NCBI GenBank assembly: GCA_963837335.1
Contig: CAWINS010000011.1
Span: forward strand, 124,001 to 188,000
From: RYN-230 sp963837335
GTDB taxonomy: Bacteria > Actinomycetota > Actinomycetes > Streptosporangiales > Streptosporangiaceae
Reading direction: 5' to 3'
Length of the DNA stretch: 64,000 nucleotides
In this document: in pieces, positions 35,295 to 44,725 of the stretch
Position numbering within the stretch: the stretch's first letter is position 1
How the letters are laid out: every line of letters begins with the position of its first letter
The notes under the pieces: generated by a model
Databases searched by the model: none
What the model saw: only the letters and a program-made list of their open reading frames with translations
Told to the model about the DNA's origin: nothing
Translations under genes and position numbers: made by a program

Positions 35295-36234
35295 TCAGCT
35301 TTCCCCGCGTGCCAGTGACCAGTGTTCCCCGTCGGCCTGGATGCTCAGGACGGCAGGCTCCGCTCCCGGCGCCGGCAGCCCGAGCACCTGCACCCGCGGC
35401 CAGCGGCCCGCCAGCACGTCCACGATCAGGTGGCCGCCGGCCACCGGGAAGCCCGGCGCCCACACCCGGGCCAGCCAGCTGAGCGGGAGCGCGGCCCGCA
35501 GCCCGGGCCCGTCCCGCTCGGCGCGGCCCCAGCCCGGACCTTCGTGCAGGGTGGCCCGGACCGCGTCCGGGTCGAGCCCGGCCCATGGCCCGGCCGCGGG
35601 CGCGAGCCGCCCGGTCAGCGCGGCGACCAGGGCGGGCCGGGCGGGGCCCGGCCCCGGCCGGCCGGCCGGGGGCTCATCGCCGGACCAGGCCGAGGCCACC
35701 TGGGCGGACAGGCGCGGCTGGAAGTCCCGGCCCAGGGCGAACAAGGACAGCAGTTCCGCGCGCCGGGCCCGGGCCCGCTCCTGCTCCGGGGTGAGCCGGC
35801 GCATCGGCATGCCCCGCACTACCCGTGCGGCCGGCCGCGCCCCGCGGGGCGGTGCCGGGTAGCCCGAGGCCGGGAAGGTGCCAGATCCCGCGCCCGGCGC
35901 GGGGCCCGGCCGCATCGGCGCCGAGCCGGGGCGCTGGCCGGACGCGGCACGCAGCTGGTCCACGAGCTCCCAGGTCACCGCGAGCTCGTCTGCCGGGGAG
36001 CGGGGGCCGAAGCGCCAGCACATCGAGGTCGTCGGCGTGGGCACCCCAGGCTTCCAGCATGGCCACGCACTCGGCCTTGTCGCCGCCCAGCGCGGCGAGC
36101 ACCAGCTCACCCTCGGCGTCGGGGTGGCCGGCGGCGTGCAGCCGCCCCTCCGACCAGCGCAGCACATGCTCCCCGGGGCCGCAGCGGATCCGGGTCTCGA
36201 CCGCGGGCAGCGCGGCCCACCACGGCGGCCTCAC
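35295..36234 (-). CDS. hypothetical protein of the MoxR-vWA operon, one frameshift
   Basis: GTG 36234 opens MRPPWWAALPAVETRIRCGP and GEHVLRWSEGRLHAAGHPDA. A C-run near 36005 shifts the frame, then ADELAVTWELVDQLRAASGQ, MRRLTPEQERARARRAELLS, GHLIVDVLAGRWPRVQVLGL and QADGEHWSLARGES follow to the stop at 35295. One surplus base accounts for the break. The middle (about 95-150) is Pro/Gly/Arg-rich. No known domain is recognised; the repeated W-x-x-G-x-x and HP-DAEGELVLAALGG blocks suggest two small alpha/beta modules. The start overlaps the upstream stop (GTGA) and the stop is 20 bases from moxR, so it is part of the operon. Confidence 0.72.
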
Positions 36235-37721
36235 CGGCCTGATCCCCAGTCGAGCGGCACCGTCGCCTGGACCCGGCACCCGGGGCCGCTGAGGATCACG
36301 TCGAGAGACGTCGCCTCGGGGTGCAGCGGGGGAGTCAGGTACATCATGATCATCCCCCTGGCCTGGGTAGCCATTCCCCAGCTCATGCCGCTGACCAGGT
36401 GCCAGCGCCCGGTGGAGTCCCGAGCGCGCCACGAGAGGGACAGGTCCAGCGGTTCACCTTCCGGGGCCGCACCGTGCACCAGCCAGCCCTGGATCTGCGG
36501 CTGCCAGCCGGTCGCCATGACGTGCAGTGTCGCGCCGCCGCGGGCGGATCGCAATCCGGCCAGGGCGAACCTGCTCCCGCCGATCTCGGGCAGGTCGGCC
36601 GCGAACGACGCGACCGCGTCGGGTCCGTCATGGGCGTGGGCGTCGGCGAGCACGCTGATCCATGCGGGCGGCATCGCGCTGGCCGGGACCGGGCCGCCGA
36701 AGCCCAGGTCGAGGCCGAGACGCCAGCCCAGGCCGGCCAGCCGCAGCACGGCCGGGTCATCGGCCCGCAGGGCGCCGGATCCGGTCAGATCCTGGATGAT
36801 CTGCGCGATCCTGGCCTCCAGCTGGCCGCTGGCCTGTGGCTCAGAGGCTTCCAGGCCGAGCAGGTCGTCGCCCACCTGGTCCAGCAGCCGGACCGCGGCG
36901 CTGACCGGCGGAACCGGCTCGGTCATGATCTGCACCGCACCGGGTGGCGCGGCCAGGTCGATGCGTACCCGCTGGCCCTGGGCGCCCGGCCCGATCTCCA
37001 GCCAGCGGGTGCCGGGCGCCGGGGCCGGATCCAGGGCCAGATGGCAGTCCCACCAGTCGCGTCCGCCCTCGATGCCCATGTCCCACAACGACGCCCGGTA
37101 GCTGATCCCGCGGTCGTCAACGGCGCCTATCTGGTGATAGGGGACATGCCGGGGACGCGGCCCGGCCGCGCGCCGGGTCTGCCCGGCCCACCGGGCGGCC
37201 ACCGCCAGCGCCGCCTGCGCCTCGGTGCGGGCCAGGCTGAGCAGGCAGAACTCGCCGTACCAGCCTTCCCGCTCGGCGGGCAGCGGCAGCGTGGCCCCGA
37301 CCGGCACCGCGGTCGGGACCTCGGGTCCGCCCGCTCCCAGGGAGCCTCGCTGGGAGCTGCCCCCGCCGGGGCTGGCCCCGTGCTGGCTAACCGGGTGCTG
37401 GCTGACCGGGAGCTGGCCAGCCCCGTGCTGGCCAGCCCGGTGCGGCCGGTGCAGCCGGTGCAAGCTGGTGATGACCGGCCGGACGTTCCCGCTGCGCAGC
37501 CCGGCGGCTATCTCGAACTCACTCACTACCTGCCCGGCCACGTCGGGTCCGATGACGCCTGCCGCCGCCAGGGTGGCCGCGGTCACCCAGACCCGGTGCG
37601 GGTGCGGCCCGGGCCCGGAGATCACCGGCCGCCGGCGCAGTTCGGCCTCGGCGGCCAGCCGCAGGTAGGTCTCGGCCCGGGCCGGATCGCCCGGTCCGGA
37701 GACCGGGAGGCGCCCGGTCAC
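36231..37721 (-). CDS. operon paralogue A: two-beta-domain protein of unknown family
   Basis: 496 aa; GTG 37721 start, overlapping the stop of paralogue B by 4 bases. Layout shared by A, B and C: (1) an N-terminal helix (RAETYLRLAAEAELRR); (2) a first beta domain with GAVDDRGISYRASLWDMG and PAPAPGTRWLEIGPGAQGQR; (3) a helical middle; (4) a C-terminal beta domain with WISVLADAHAHDGPDAVASF, DLPEIGGSRFALAGLRS, ARDSTGRWHLVSG and PPLHPEATSLDVILSG. A His/Gln/Ser-rich repeat (QLPVSQHPVSQHG) separates parts 1 and 2. No catalytic motif is seen. It may be a client or scaffold for the MoxR-vWA pair. Confidence 0.75.
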   Translation of the reverse strand: MTGRLPVSGPGDPARAETYLRLAAEAELRRRPVISGPGPHPHRVWVTAATLAAAGVIGPDVAGQVVSEFEIAAGLRSGNVRPVITSLHRLHRPHRAGQHGAGQLPVSQHPVSQHGASPGGGSSQRGSLGAGGPEVPTAVPVGATLPLPAEREGWYGEFCLLSLARTEAQAALAVAARWAGQTRRAAGPRPRHVPYHQIGAVDDRGISYRASLWDMGIEGGRDWWDCHLALDPAPAPGTRWLEIGPGAQGQRVRIDLAAPPGAVQIMTEPVPPVSAAVRLLDQVGDDLLGLEASEPQASGQLEARIAQIIQDLTGSGALRADDPAVLRLAGLGWRLGLDLGFGGPVPASAMPPAWISVLADAHAHDGPDAVASFAADLPEIGGSRFALAGLRSARGGATLHVMATGWQPQIQGWLVHGAAPEGEPLDLSLSWRARDSTGRWHLVSGMSWGMATQARGMIMMYLTPPLHPEATSLDVILSGPGCRVQATVPLDWGSGR

Positions 37722-39392
37722 CGGGACACCAGCCAGCGCAACGGCACGGTCACCACGGCCTGGCTCGACGGGCCCCGCACGATGATCTCCAGTGCGCGGG
37801 CGCCCGGATCCAGTGCCGGGCCGAACTCGACGAGCAGGTCCGCCGGGCCGCGGCCGTGAGTCCCACCGTGTGGGCGGCCCACATGCCATCGGCCCTGATC
37901 ATCGCGGGCCCACCAGGAGTAGCGCGGGTGGCCGGAGAACGGCGGCGGGCGTGGCTCCCAGCCCCAGCCCACCGTCCGCAGGGTGGCGGAGACGGCCACC
38001 GAATCCAGGTCCGCGAGGGCGAACCGGGCACCGTCCACCTCCGGCAGCACGGCCGCCACCGCCGCTACGCGATCCGGCCCGTCGGCGGCTCCCCGGTGAT
38101 CCAGCACGCTCACCCATGGTTCGGGGAGCTCCACTGGCCGCACCAGCGGGTGCAAGCCAGGCGGGAACCCGATACCGAGCCGCCCGGCCAGGACGGCCAG
38201 GCGGCTGAGCGCGGCCGAGCCCGGAGTCAGGCCGGCCGCGGCCTGGAGTGCCTCCACCACGTCGGTCAGGGCGGACAGAGGTGAGTCGTCGGCCGTGCGC
38301 CCGTGGGCCGCCTCGGCGAGCAGGCCTTCCGCCAGGCCATCCAGGAGCCGCTCCGGCGGGCTCAGCCCGGCGGGCAAGGCGGCCTGGGATCCGGCCGGAT
38401 CCCAGGCCGGCGTGTCCAGGGGACCGGGGGCGCGGGACAACGCGACCCGGACCGGGTCCGTGCTGGCCGGGCTGGTGATGTCCAGCCAGGTGGCGGCGGG
38501 TGGCGGCACCGGGGCCAGGTCGAAGGAGACCGACCAGCGGCCGTGCACCTGCCGGGCGGTGTCGTCGGCCTCGTACCGGGTGCCGTGCTCGTCGGTGCCG
38601 GTGATCTCCTCAAACGGCCGGGGCGGTGCGGCCCGCCGCCCGGGACGGACAGAGCGGAAACCGGGCTCGGCCAGCCACGCTGCGGCGGTCATCACCGCCC
38701 GGCCGGGCCCGGTGACCAGGGCGAGCAGGCAGGCTTCGCCCTGGTCACCGTCTGCTCCGAGAGGCAGCCGGGCCTCGATCGCTACCGCCTGCACCGGTAC
38801 CGCCTGTACTGGGCCGGCCGTGACCGGCGGTGGGGTGCCCGCCGGGTGCGGGCCCCCCGGCCCGCCGACCGGTGGCCAGTACCTCCACCGGTCGGCGCGG
38901 AGTTTGCCGCGGAGGATGAGTGCGCCCAGCAGGCTCTCGAGTACCTCCCGGGCCGCGGCTTCGCTGATCGCGCCCGCCGAGACCAGCGTGTCGGCGATGC
39001 GGCGGACCCGGTCCAGCCCCGCTTCCGCGGGCGGCTCGGCGAGGCGGCCGCGTCCGGTCACGAGTGGCTGGACGGTCTGGCGGACCCGCAGCACGCGCCA
39101 CAGCACCGGCTCTGCCGCCCGGCCTGCTGGTGACCGCCGGGCCGCGGATGCGGTGGTGCGTGCCGCCGGCCACAGCGACGCGAGCAGGGGTCCGGACACC
39201 CGGGCCGCTGTCCGTACCGAGGGCAGCAAAGGCGCGAGCGCCGGCCGGGACAAGCGGACTGCCGGACTGGGCGGCGGGCGGCAGCCCTGGCGGCCGGGGC
39301 GGCGCGTACCGCGGGTACGCCTCTGCGCGCCGCAGTTCGGTTTCGGCCATGAGCCGCAGGTAGGCTTCCGCCCGCTCTGCTGCTGCCGTCAT
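37718..39392 (-). CDS. operon paralogue B: two-beta-domain protein, frameshift near the N-terminus
   Basis: ATG 39392 opens MTAAAERAEAYLRLMAETEL, matching the first helix of A and C. Near 39250-39280 a one-base excess moves the frame, after which about 500 residues are intact to 37718. Shared landmarks: GTDEHGTRYEADDTARQVHG, PVPPPAATWLDITSPASTDP, EPWVSVLDHRGAADGPDRVA, VLPEVDGARFALADLDS, WWARDDQGRWHVGRP and PALDPGARALEIIVRG, ending VTVPLRWLVSR. The gap to C's stop is 34 bases; its own stop overlaps A's start. Function unknown. Confidence 0.73.
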
Positions 39393-39426
39393 GCCGACCC
39401 TCCGCCGGGCGCCCGCCGTGAGCTGG

Positions 39427-40873
39427 TCAATACGATATATCTTGATCTTGGGGTTCGGCCAGGCGCCCCGGCCAGGCCAGCGGCAGCGTGGCCGTGATCC
39501 GGCCGTCCCGGCCGGTCAGGATGATGTCCAGCGACCTCGCGGCCGGATGCAGCGGCGGGGTCAGCTCCAGCTGGAAGGTGCCAGTCGCCGCGTCGTGGGC
39601 GCCGACCCGGGCCACGTGCCAGCGATCCGCGTCGTCCCGGGCCCACCAGGAGAACGGCTGCCGGGGCCGGAACTCCCGTGGCTGGTGCGACCAGCCCCAG
39701 GCGAAGACGAGCAGGGTGGCGTGGCGTTCCCAGGACGACAAGCCGGCCAGCACGAACCGGGCCCCGTCGATCTCCGGCAGGACTACGGCGGCGCTCGACA
39801 CGCCCTGCGGGCCGTCTACGCGGCGGCTGCCGCTAAGCACACTGACCCAGGGCCCGGGGAGCCTCGTGGCCCGGCCCCCGCTGGCCCACGGGCCGCGGAC
39901 CTCGATGGCCCGCCGCGCGCACAGCGCGGCCAGCTGGCTGGCGGCCGGGCTGGGCTGCAGCAGCAGGCTGACAGCCGTCAGCGCCTCAGCCACCTCGGCC
40001 AGACTGCTGGCCAGGAGCGTGGCGCTCATCCCGGCGAGCTGGCCGCCGCCGAGCATCGTGTCGGCCACCGCGGCCAGCAGTAGCTCGCCGGCGAGCGGGG
40101 GAGGGCGATGTTCGTGCCGGACCACGGCAGCGGGTGCCCCCGTCAGGTCAATGCGGATGCTCCGGCCCAGGCTGACCGGCATGTCGAGCCACCGGGTGCC
40201 CGGCGGCGGCACCGCGGAGAGGTCAAGCACGCCGGACTCGTGCCAGCCGCCCTCGACGACCTCCATGGTGAGCCGGTAGCGCCGGCCCTGGTCGTCGGTC
40301 ACCCCGGAACCACCGAACGGCGGAAAGCTGGGCTGTGGCGTAGCGGTACCACCCGCGGTGGCACCGGCGGTGCGGGCCGCGGGCCGCCAGGTGCTCACGA
40401 AGCTGGTGGTGATGGCGGCGCGGTCTGGCGCGAGCACGAGGGCCTGAACGTGTACCTCGCCCTGCTGGCCGTCCCACTCCGCTGGGAGCACTATGCCGAC
40501 GGGGACAGCCTGGTACCGGCCGGCGGGCGTACTGCTGCCCGGCTCCGCCGCAGTACCGGCCCCGGCTGGCGTGTCTTCACCCATCCCGCTCCGGGCCGGG
40601 TTGGCCAGGGCCCCAGGGTTATGCAGGCCGCGGGCGGCCAGCGCGGAGGCGAACTCCGCGGCGAGACGGGCCGCGGTGGCCCCGCTGAGCATGCCCACCT
40701 GGCGGAAGGCACTCAGCACCGCGCTGACCCGGTGCAGGCCGACTTCCACCGGCGGCTGGCCACCCGCCTGGAAGTCCTCGTCCAGCCACCGGTACCGGGC
40801 AGACGTCGCCGCGCGGCGCAGCTGGTCCTCGGCCAGCAGGCGGACGTGGGTCTCGGCGCGCGGCGTTATCCAC
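39427..40873 (-). CDS. operon paralogue C: two-beta-domain protein, frameshift near the N-terminus
   Basis: GTG 40873 overlaps the stop of the polymerase-domain gene by 8 bases (GTGGATAA). The family homology (RAETHVRLLAEDQLRR) begins a few codons later in another frame, and the gene is one base over a multiple of three. The body is intact: VTDDQGRRYRLTMEVVEGGW, AVPPPGTRWLDMPVSLGRSI, GPWVSVLSGSRRVDGPQGVS, VLPEIDGARFVLAGLSS, WWARDDADRWHVARVG and PPLHPAARSLDIILTGRDG. No start codon exists in the main frame between the helix and the upstream stop, which supports an indel. Function unknown. Confidence 0.73.
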
Positions 40874-42200
40874 CAGGGCGGCCGCCGCCCCGGGCCCACG
40901 GGTCGTAATCGACCTCGAGTTCCTCCTGGGACGGCCGCTCGGCCTCGGGCACGTGGCGCAGGTTCAGCCGGATCCGGGTCCAGGTGGAGCTGCGCCCGCG
41001 CATCGAGTCCACCAGCACGTCGGCCGGCTCCAGGTAGGGCCACACCGCGGCGTGCCGCTCCTTCCAGCGGTCCAGCCCGGCCTGGGCCTCATCCTTGCTG
41101 GCGGCGCGGGCCACCTCGATGAGCGGCATGGTGGACCGGCGGCGGCCGGTCGGCTGGATGTCCTGGGCCGGCTTGGCGGCCGGCTGGGCCGCGCGCCCGG
41201 CGGTCCGGCGCTTCGACGGCTGGACCCGCGGCGCCTCGCCCGCCTGCTTGTCGTAGTGCGGCGGCCACGGGGCGTCCGGCATCCCGGCCGCCTCGTCCTG
41301 GTCGGCCAGGCTGAGCAGCGGCTCCAGGGAGCCAGCCGCCTCGTCCATGCCCCGCCACGGGTCGCCCAGCCGGGCGAAGCGCTCCGGCACGGTGTCGATG
41401 GTGAACGCCTCCGGCTGGCAACCGGCGACCTCGTCCCAGGCCAGCGGCGTGGAGACCCGGGCGTCCTGGGTGGGCCGCACCGAGTACGCCGAGGCCACCG
41501 TCCGGTCCTTGGCGTTCTGGTTGTAGTCCACGAACACGCCGTGCCGTTCTTCCTTCCACCACTTCGCGGTGGCCAGGTCTGGTGCCCGGCGTTCCACCTC
41601 CCGGGCCAGGGCCACCGCGGCCCGGCGAACCTGGGCGAAGTCCCAGCGGCGCTCGATCCTGGCGTAGACGTGGAACCCGCGGGAGCCGGATGTCTTGGGC
41701 CAGCCGGTCAGCCCGAAGTCGGCCAGCACGCCGTGGGCGACGAGGGCCACCTGGAGGATCTGCGGCCATTCCACCCCCGGCACCGGGTCCAGGTCGACCC
41801 GGAGCTCGTCGGGATGGTCAAGGTCGTCAGCCCGGACCGGGTGCGGGTTGAGGTCGATGCAGCCCAGGTTGACCGCCCAGATCAGGGTGGCGGCATCCCG
41901 GGGGACAACCTCGACGGCGCTGCGCCCGGACGGGAAGCGGAGCTCCACCGTGTCGATCCACGGCGGGCGCGACTCCGGCGCCCGCTTCTGGAAGAACGCC
42001 TCGCGCTCCGCGCCGTTCACGAAGCGCTTGAGCACCATCGGCCGGCCCGCGATGCCGGCCATCGCCCCGTCCGCCACGCTGAGGTAGTAGCGGACCAGGT
42101 CAAGCTTGGTGTGCCCGGTACGCGGGAAAAAGACCTTGCCCGGGTTGGAGATGGCCACCTCGTGGCCGGCCACCTCCAGGATCTCCTTGCGATCGGCCAT
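40866..42200 (-). CDS. LigD-type non-homologous end-joining polymerase/primase domain protein
   Basis: 444 aa starting MADRKEIL at ATG 42200. The stand-alone LigD polymerase (AEP primase) domain has the metal-binding aspartates D136 and D138 in RVDLDP and the GSRGFHVYARI block with H177. NLGCIDLNPHPVRADDLDHP and the WWKEERHGVFVDYNQNAKDR region are also typical. There is no ligase or phosphoesterase domain. The C-terminal about 100 residues (after a Lys/Arg-rich linker) are extra. Such proteins add ribonucleotides at DNA ends in repair. It heads the seven-gene leftward operon; no ku gene is in the window. Confidence 0.92.
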   Translation of the reverse strand: MADRKEILEVAGHEVAISNPGKVFFPRTGHTKLDLVRYYLSVADGAMAGIAGRPMVLKRFVNGAEREAFFQKRAPESRPPWIDTVELRFPSGRSAVEVVPRDAATLIWAVNLGCIDLNPHPVRADDLDHPDELRVDLDPVPGVEWPQILQVALVAHGVLADFGLTGWPKTSGSRGFHVYARIERRWDFAQVRRAAVALAREVERRAPDLATAKWWKEERHGVFVDYNQNAKDRTVASAYSVRPTQDARVSTPLAWDEVAGCQPEAFTIDTVPERFARLGDPWRGMDEAAGSLEPLLSLADQDEAAGMPDAPWPPHYDKQAGEAPRVQPSKRRTAGRAAQPAAKPAQDIQPTGRRRSTMPLIEVARAASKDEAQAGLDRWKERHAAVWPYLEPADVLVDSMRGRSSTWTRIRLNLRHVPEAERPSQEELEVDYDPWARGGGRPGG

Positions 42201-42260
42201 GGCGCCACCATAACCGCAGCCCGCGGCCGGGGCGCGGCGCGCGCCGGCCACCCCGCCCGG

Positions 42261-42941
42261 TCAGCTCCGGATGTCCTCGATCACCGACAGGAGCTCGCGC
42301 ATGGTGCTGCGGAGCAACCGGATCCGGTACAGCGCGACCAGCCGGGCCGCGAGCGGCACGGTCCGGTCGATCAGCCGGTACGTGCGGGCGCAGCCCGGAG
42401 AGGTGTCGTGCACCCAGTAGAGGATCACGCCGAGCGAGTACAGCCAGAGCAGCTCCGGCAGCTGGGCACGCAGCTCCCGGTCGATCTTCATGGTGGAGCC
42501 GTCGATCAGCTCGCCGTACATGGCGATCGACGCGTCCCGGGCCGGGCTCGATTCCCTGCTGAACGGGCTGAGCGGGCTGCTCGGCTCGGCCGCGTGCTTG
42601 AAGAACCGCGCGGCGAACTCGTGATAGGGCGCGGAAATGTCGATCAGGGCCCGCAGCGCGCCGTGCAGCCGGGCCGCGAAATCGGTCTCGCGGTCCAGCA
42701 CCTCACGGCAGGCAGCCAGGTGATCCGCCTGGTTGCTCGCGTAAAACTGCTGGACCAGCTCTTCCTTCGAGCTGAAGTAGTAGTAGGCGTTGCCGGTCGA
42801 GACGTCCGCCTCCCGGGCGATGGCCCGCATGGTGGTCGCCTCGTAGCCGTTTTCCCGGAACAGCCGCAGGGCGGCGGCCACGATCGCGGCCCGGGTCTGC
42901 TCGGCGCGGGGACTGCGCTCAAGCTCGGCCACGGAGGTCAA
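42261..42941 (-). CDS. TetR/AcrR family transcriptional regulator
   Basis: 226 aa. The N-terminal HTH is typical: RAEQTRAAIVAAALRLFREN, GYEATTMRAIAREADVSTGN, AYYYFSSKEELVQQFYAS. The C-terminal ligand domain contains a Trp/Tyr-rich LPELLWLYSLGVILYWVHDT. TTG 42941 is used: it overlaps the upstream stop as TTGA and has GGGGG 8 bases before it; GTG 42932 is the alternative. It is co-transcribed with the membrane protein gene at 42938-43381, and two TTGAACANGTTCAA sites lie upstream of that gene, so autoregulation is likely. Confidence 0.9.
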   Translation of the reverse strand: MTSVAELERSPRAEQTRAAIVAAALRLFRENGYEATTMRAIAREADVSTGNAYYYFSSKEELVQQFYASNQADHLAACREVLDRETDFAARLHGALRALIDISAPYHEFAARFFKHAAEPSSPLSPFSRESSPARDASIAMYGELIDGSTMKIDRELRAQLPELLWLYSLGVILYWVHDTSPGCARTYRLIDRTVPLAARLVALYRIRLLRSTMRELLSVIEDIRS

Positions 42942-43381
42942 TGTACGTCCTGGGGGTTGCGCGGCGCGGGCTCCGGCGGGAGGCCGCGGAGCAGCGGCTG
43001 CCCGTGCTGCGGTGCGCCCGGCGCCGGCCCGGCCGCGGCAGCCGCCGGGCGGCGGCGGATCCGGCGGAAGATGGCGAAGTTCGTCAGGTGCAGCGCGCCC
43101 AGCACCAGCAGCACCTCGCCGACCTTCACCGACAGCACCCCGGCCGCCTGCCGGACGCCGGTGATCTGCCCGGACGGCCGCATGGCCAGCACCACGAAGC
43201 CCAGCATGAGCAGGTAGAAGCCGACCACCAGGAGCCGGTTCACCGCCCTGGCGAGGGCTTCGTCTCCGCCGAACACGTCCCGCAGGAAGACCTGGCCGCT
43301 GCGGGACAGGACCAGGCCTGCCCCGATGGTGAGGCCGACGCTGATGGCCAGATAGACGGAGTAGGTAACGAGGGCGCCCAT
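42938..43381 (-). CDS. four-helix integral membrane protein co-transcribed with TetR
   Basis: 147 aa. Helices: VTYSVYLAISVGLTIGAGLV, RAVNRLLVVGFYLLMLGFVV, VRQAAGVLSVKVGEVLLVLG and a shorter LHLTNFAIF, then a Pro/Gly/Arg tail. No family recognised with certainty; small proteins of this type are often next to TetR genes in actinomycetes. Its stop overlaps the TetR start. A good site (GGGGAGG) precedes ATG 43381, and the operators lie 30-95 bases upstream. Confidence 0.8.
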   Translation of the reverse strand: MGALVTYSVYLAISVGLTIGAGLVLSRSGQVFLRDVFGGDEALARAVNRLLVVGFYLLMLGFVVLAMRPSGQITGVRQAAGVLSVKVGEVLLVLGALHLTNFAIFRRIRRRPAAAAAGPAPGAPQHGQPLLRGLPPEPAPRNPQDVH

Positions 43382-43412
43382 TGCGCCTCCCCGGAGTCGG
43401 GACCCTGACTAG

Positions 43413-43475
43413 TTGAACATGTTCAAGTATGAGCCGGCCAGACCTGGACGTAAAGGTAATTTTGAACACGTTCAA
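43413..43475. promoter_or_regulatory. two TTGAACANGTTCAA operators (TetR autoregulation)
   Basis: TTGAACATGTTCAA (43413-43426) is a perfect 14-bp palindrome. TTGAACACGTTCAA (43462-43475) is the same with one central change. Centres are 49 bp apart (close to five helical turns). They lie between the leftward membrane protein/tetR unit and the rightward phosphodiesterase, so the TetR encoded at 42261-42941 is the natural ligand. Confidence 0.75.
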
Positions 43476-43535
43476 GAAATGCTGGGCGCGCGTACCGGCT
43501 GCCGCCGCGGGAGGCCCAGCGGGCAGGATGGGCCC

Positions 43536-44054
43536 GTGAAGGTGATCGTGCTGTCCGACACGCACGCGCCGCGCCGCTGGCGGTCCTGCCCGCCCGCGGT
43601 CGCGGGGCACCTGCGCGGCGCGGACCTCATCCTGCACGCGGGCGACGTGTGCACCGCGCGCGTCCTGGACGAGCTGGCCGCCTACGCCCCGGTCCGGGCG
43701 GTCCGGGGTAACAACGACGGCCCGGACGTCGCGGCCTGGGGCGCGCCGGACACGCTGGAGCTGGACCTGGACGGGCTCCGGGCGGCCATGATCCACGACT
43801 CCGGCCCGGCGGCCGGCCGCCCGGCCCGGATGCGCCGCCGGTTCCCCCGCGCGCAGCTCGTCGTCTTCGGTCACTCGCACATCCCGCTCGACTCGGGATC
43901 GCGACCCCAGCGGGCCGGCGACGGGCAGCGGATCTTCAATCCCGGCTCGCCCACCGACCGCCGCCGCCAGCCCCAGGGCACCATCGGGGTCCTGGACATC
44001 CAGGACGGCGAACTCGTTTCCGCCCGCATCGTCGCGGTCACCCCGCCGCCCTGA
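43536..44054 (+). CDS. YfcE/MJ0936-type metallophosphoesterase
   Basis: 172 aa from GTG 43536. The metallophosphatase motifs are in order: SDTHAP, ILHAGDVC (GD), RGNNDGPD (GNxD), AMIHDSGP and VFGHSHIP (GHxH). It is a cytoplasmic two-metal phosphodiesterase with unknown natural substrate; family members cleave cyclic or nucleotide phosphodiesters in vitro. It shares its upstream region with the TTGAACA operators. Confidence 0.9.
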   Translation: MKVIVLSDTHAPRRWRSCPPAVAGHLRGADLILHAGDVCTARVLDELAAYAPVRAVRGNNDGPDVAAWGAPDTLELDLDGLRAAMIHDSGPAAGRPARMRRRFPRAQLVVFGHSHIPLDSGSRPQRAGDGQRIFNPGSPTDRRRQPQGTIGVLDIQDGELVSARIVAVTPPP

Positions 44055-44098
44055 GCGGGCGGGGGCGTTAGGGCGCCGGTTTCCGCTGCGGGCCTGGT

Positions 44099-44725
44099 TC
44101 AGGCCCGGCGGCCGAGTTCGGCGACCCCGTCGCCGCTGAGGTCGGGCAGCACCGGCTTGCGTCCGGTCATGGCCAGGATCAGCGAGAGCAGCGGGCCGGA
44201 AACCTCCGGGCCGTCGCCGTGGGCCCACCCGGTGTCGGTGGCCCGCAGCCGCAGGCCGGTGATCCGCCGTTTCGCCCCGATCAGCAGGTTGGAGTTCTTC
44301 CAGCTATCGGCGACCGCGGTCAGGGCGGCCTCCGGCGGCCGGTGCTTGAGGCCCAGCGGCCGGCGGATGTCCTGGCCGTGCACGACGATCTCGCCCAGCA
44401 TGGCCATGACCGGCGCGGGCGGGTGGTTCGTGGTCGAGGTCCGGGCCCGCAGGCGGCGGACCAGCTCATCCGGGCCGATGACGGCCAGCCGCCTGGCCCC
44501 CCGGTCGGTGAACACGTTGAACCGCAGCCCCGCCGAGATCAGCTCCTGGTAAAAGTGCGGCGGAGTCTGCTCAGCGGCGGCCAGGATGTGGCCGGCGGTG
44601 TCCTGGACTGACCAGCCCTGGCACCAGGACTGGGCCGCCCACTGAGCGGGGGACAGCGTGGTCCAGGTGTCGGCCATCTCAGCCCGTTCAGCATGGATGT
44701 GCTTCCAGATTTCGCCGGACTTCAT
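44099..44725 (-). CDS. maleylpyruvate isomerase family / DinB-like mycothiol-dependent protein
   Basis: 208 aa starting MKSGEIWKHIHAER at ATG 44725. The N-terminal DinB/MDMPI four-helix domain has WCQGWSVQDTAGHILAAAEQ and MLGEIVVHGQDIRRPLGLKH, which supply the metal histidines (and Asp). This matches the TIGR03083/TIGR03085-like actinobacterial group thought to use mycothiol. The C-terminus GDGPEVSGPLLSLILAMTGR is the short MDMPI_C-like tail. Substrate unknown; divergent from the MFS gene. Confidence 0.88.
   Translation of the reverse strand: MKSGEIWKHIHAERAEMADTWTTLSPAQWAAQSWCQGWSVQDTAGHILAAAEQTPPHFYQELISAGLRFNVFTDRGARRLAVIGPDELVRRLRARTSTTNHPPAPVMAMLGEIVVHGQDIRRPLGLKHRPPEAALTAVADSWKNSNLLIGAKRRITGLRLRATDTGWAHGDGPEVSGPLLSLILAMTGRKPVLPDLSGDGVAELGRRA

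Noticed and set aside
40953..43217. Rightward 754-codon frame across the polymerase and TetR genes
   Set aside because: Spans two unrelated leftward genes and their intergenic space, a clear composition artefact.
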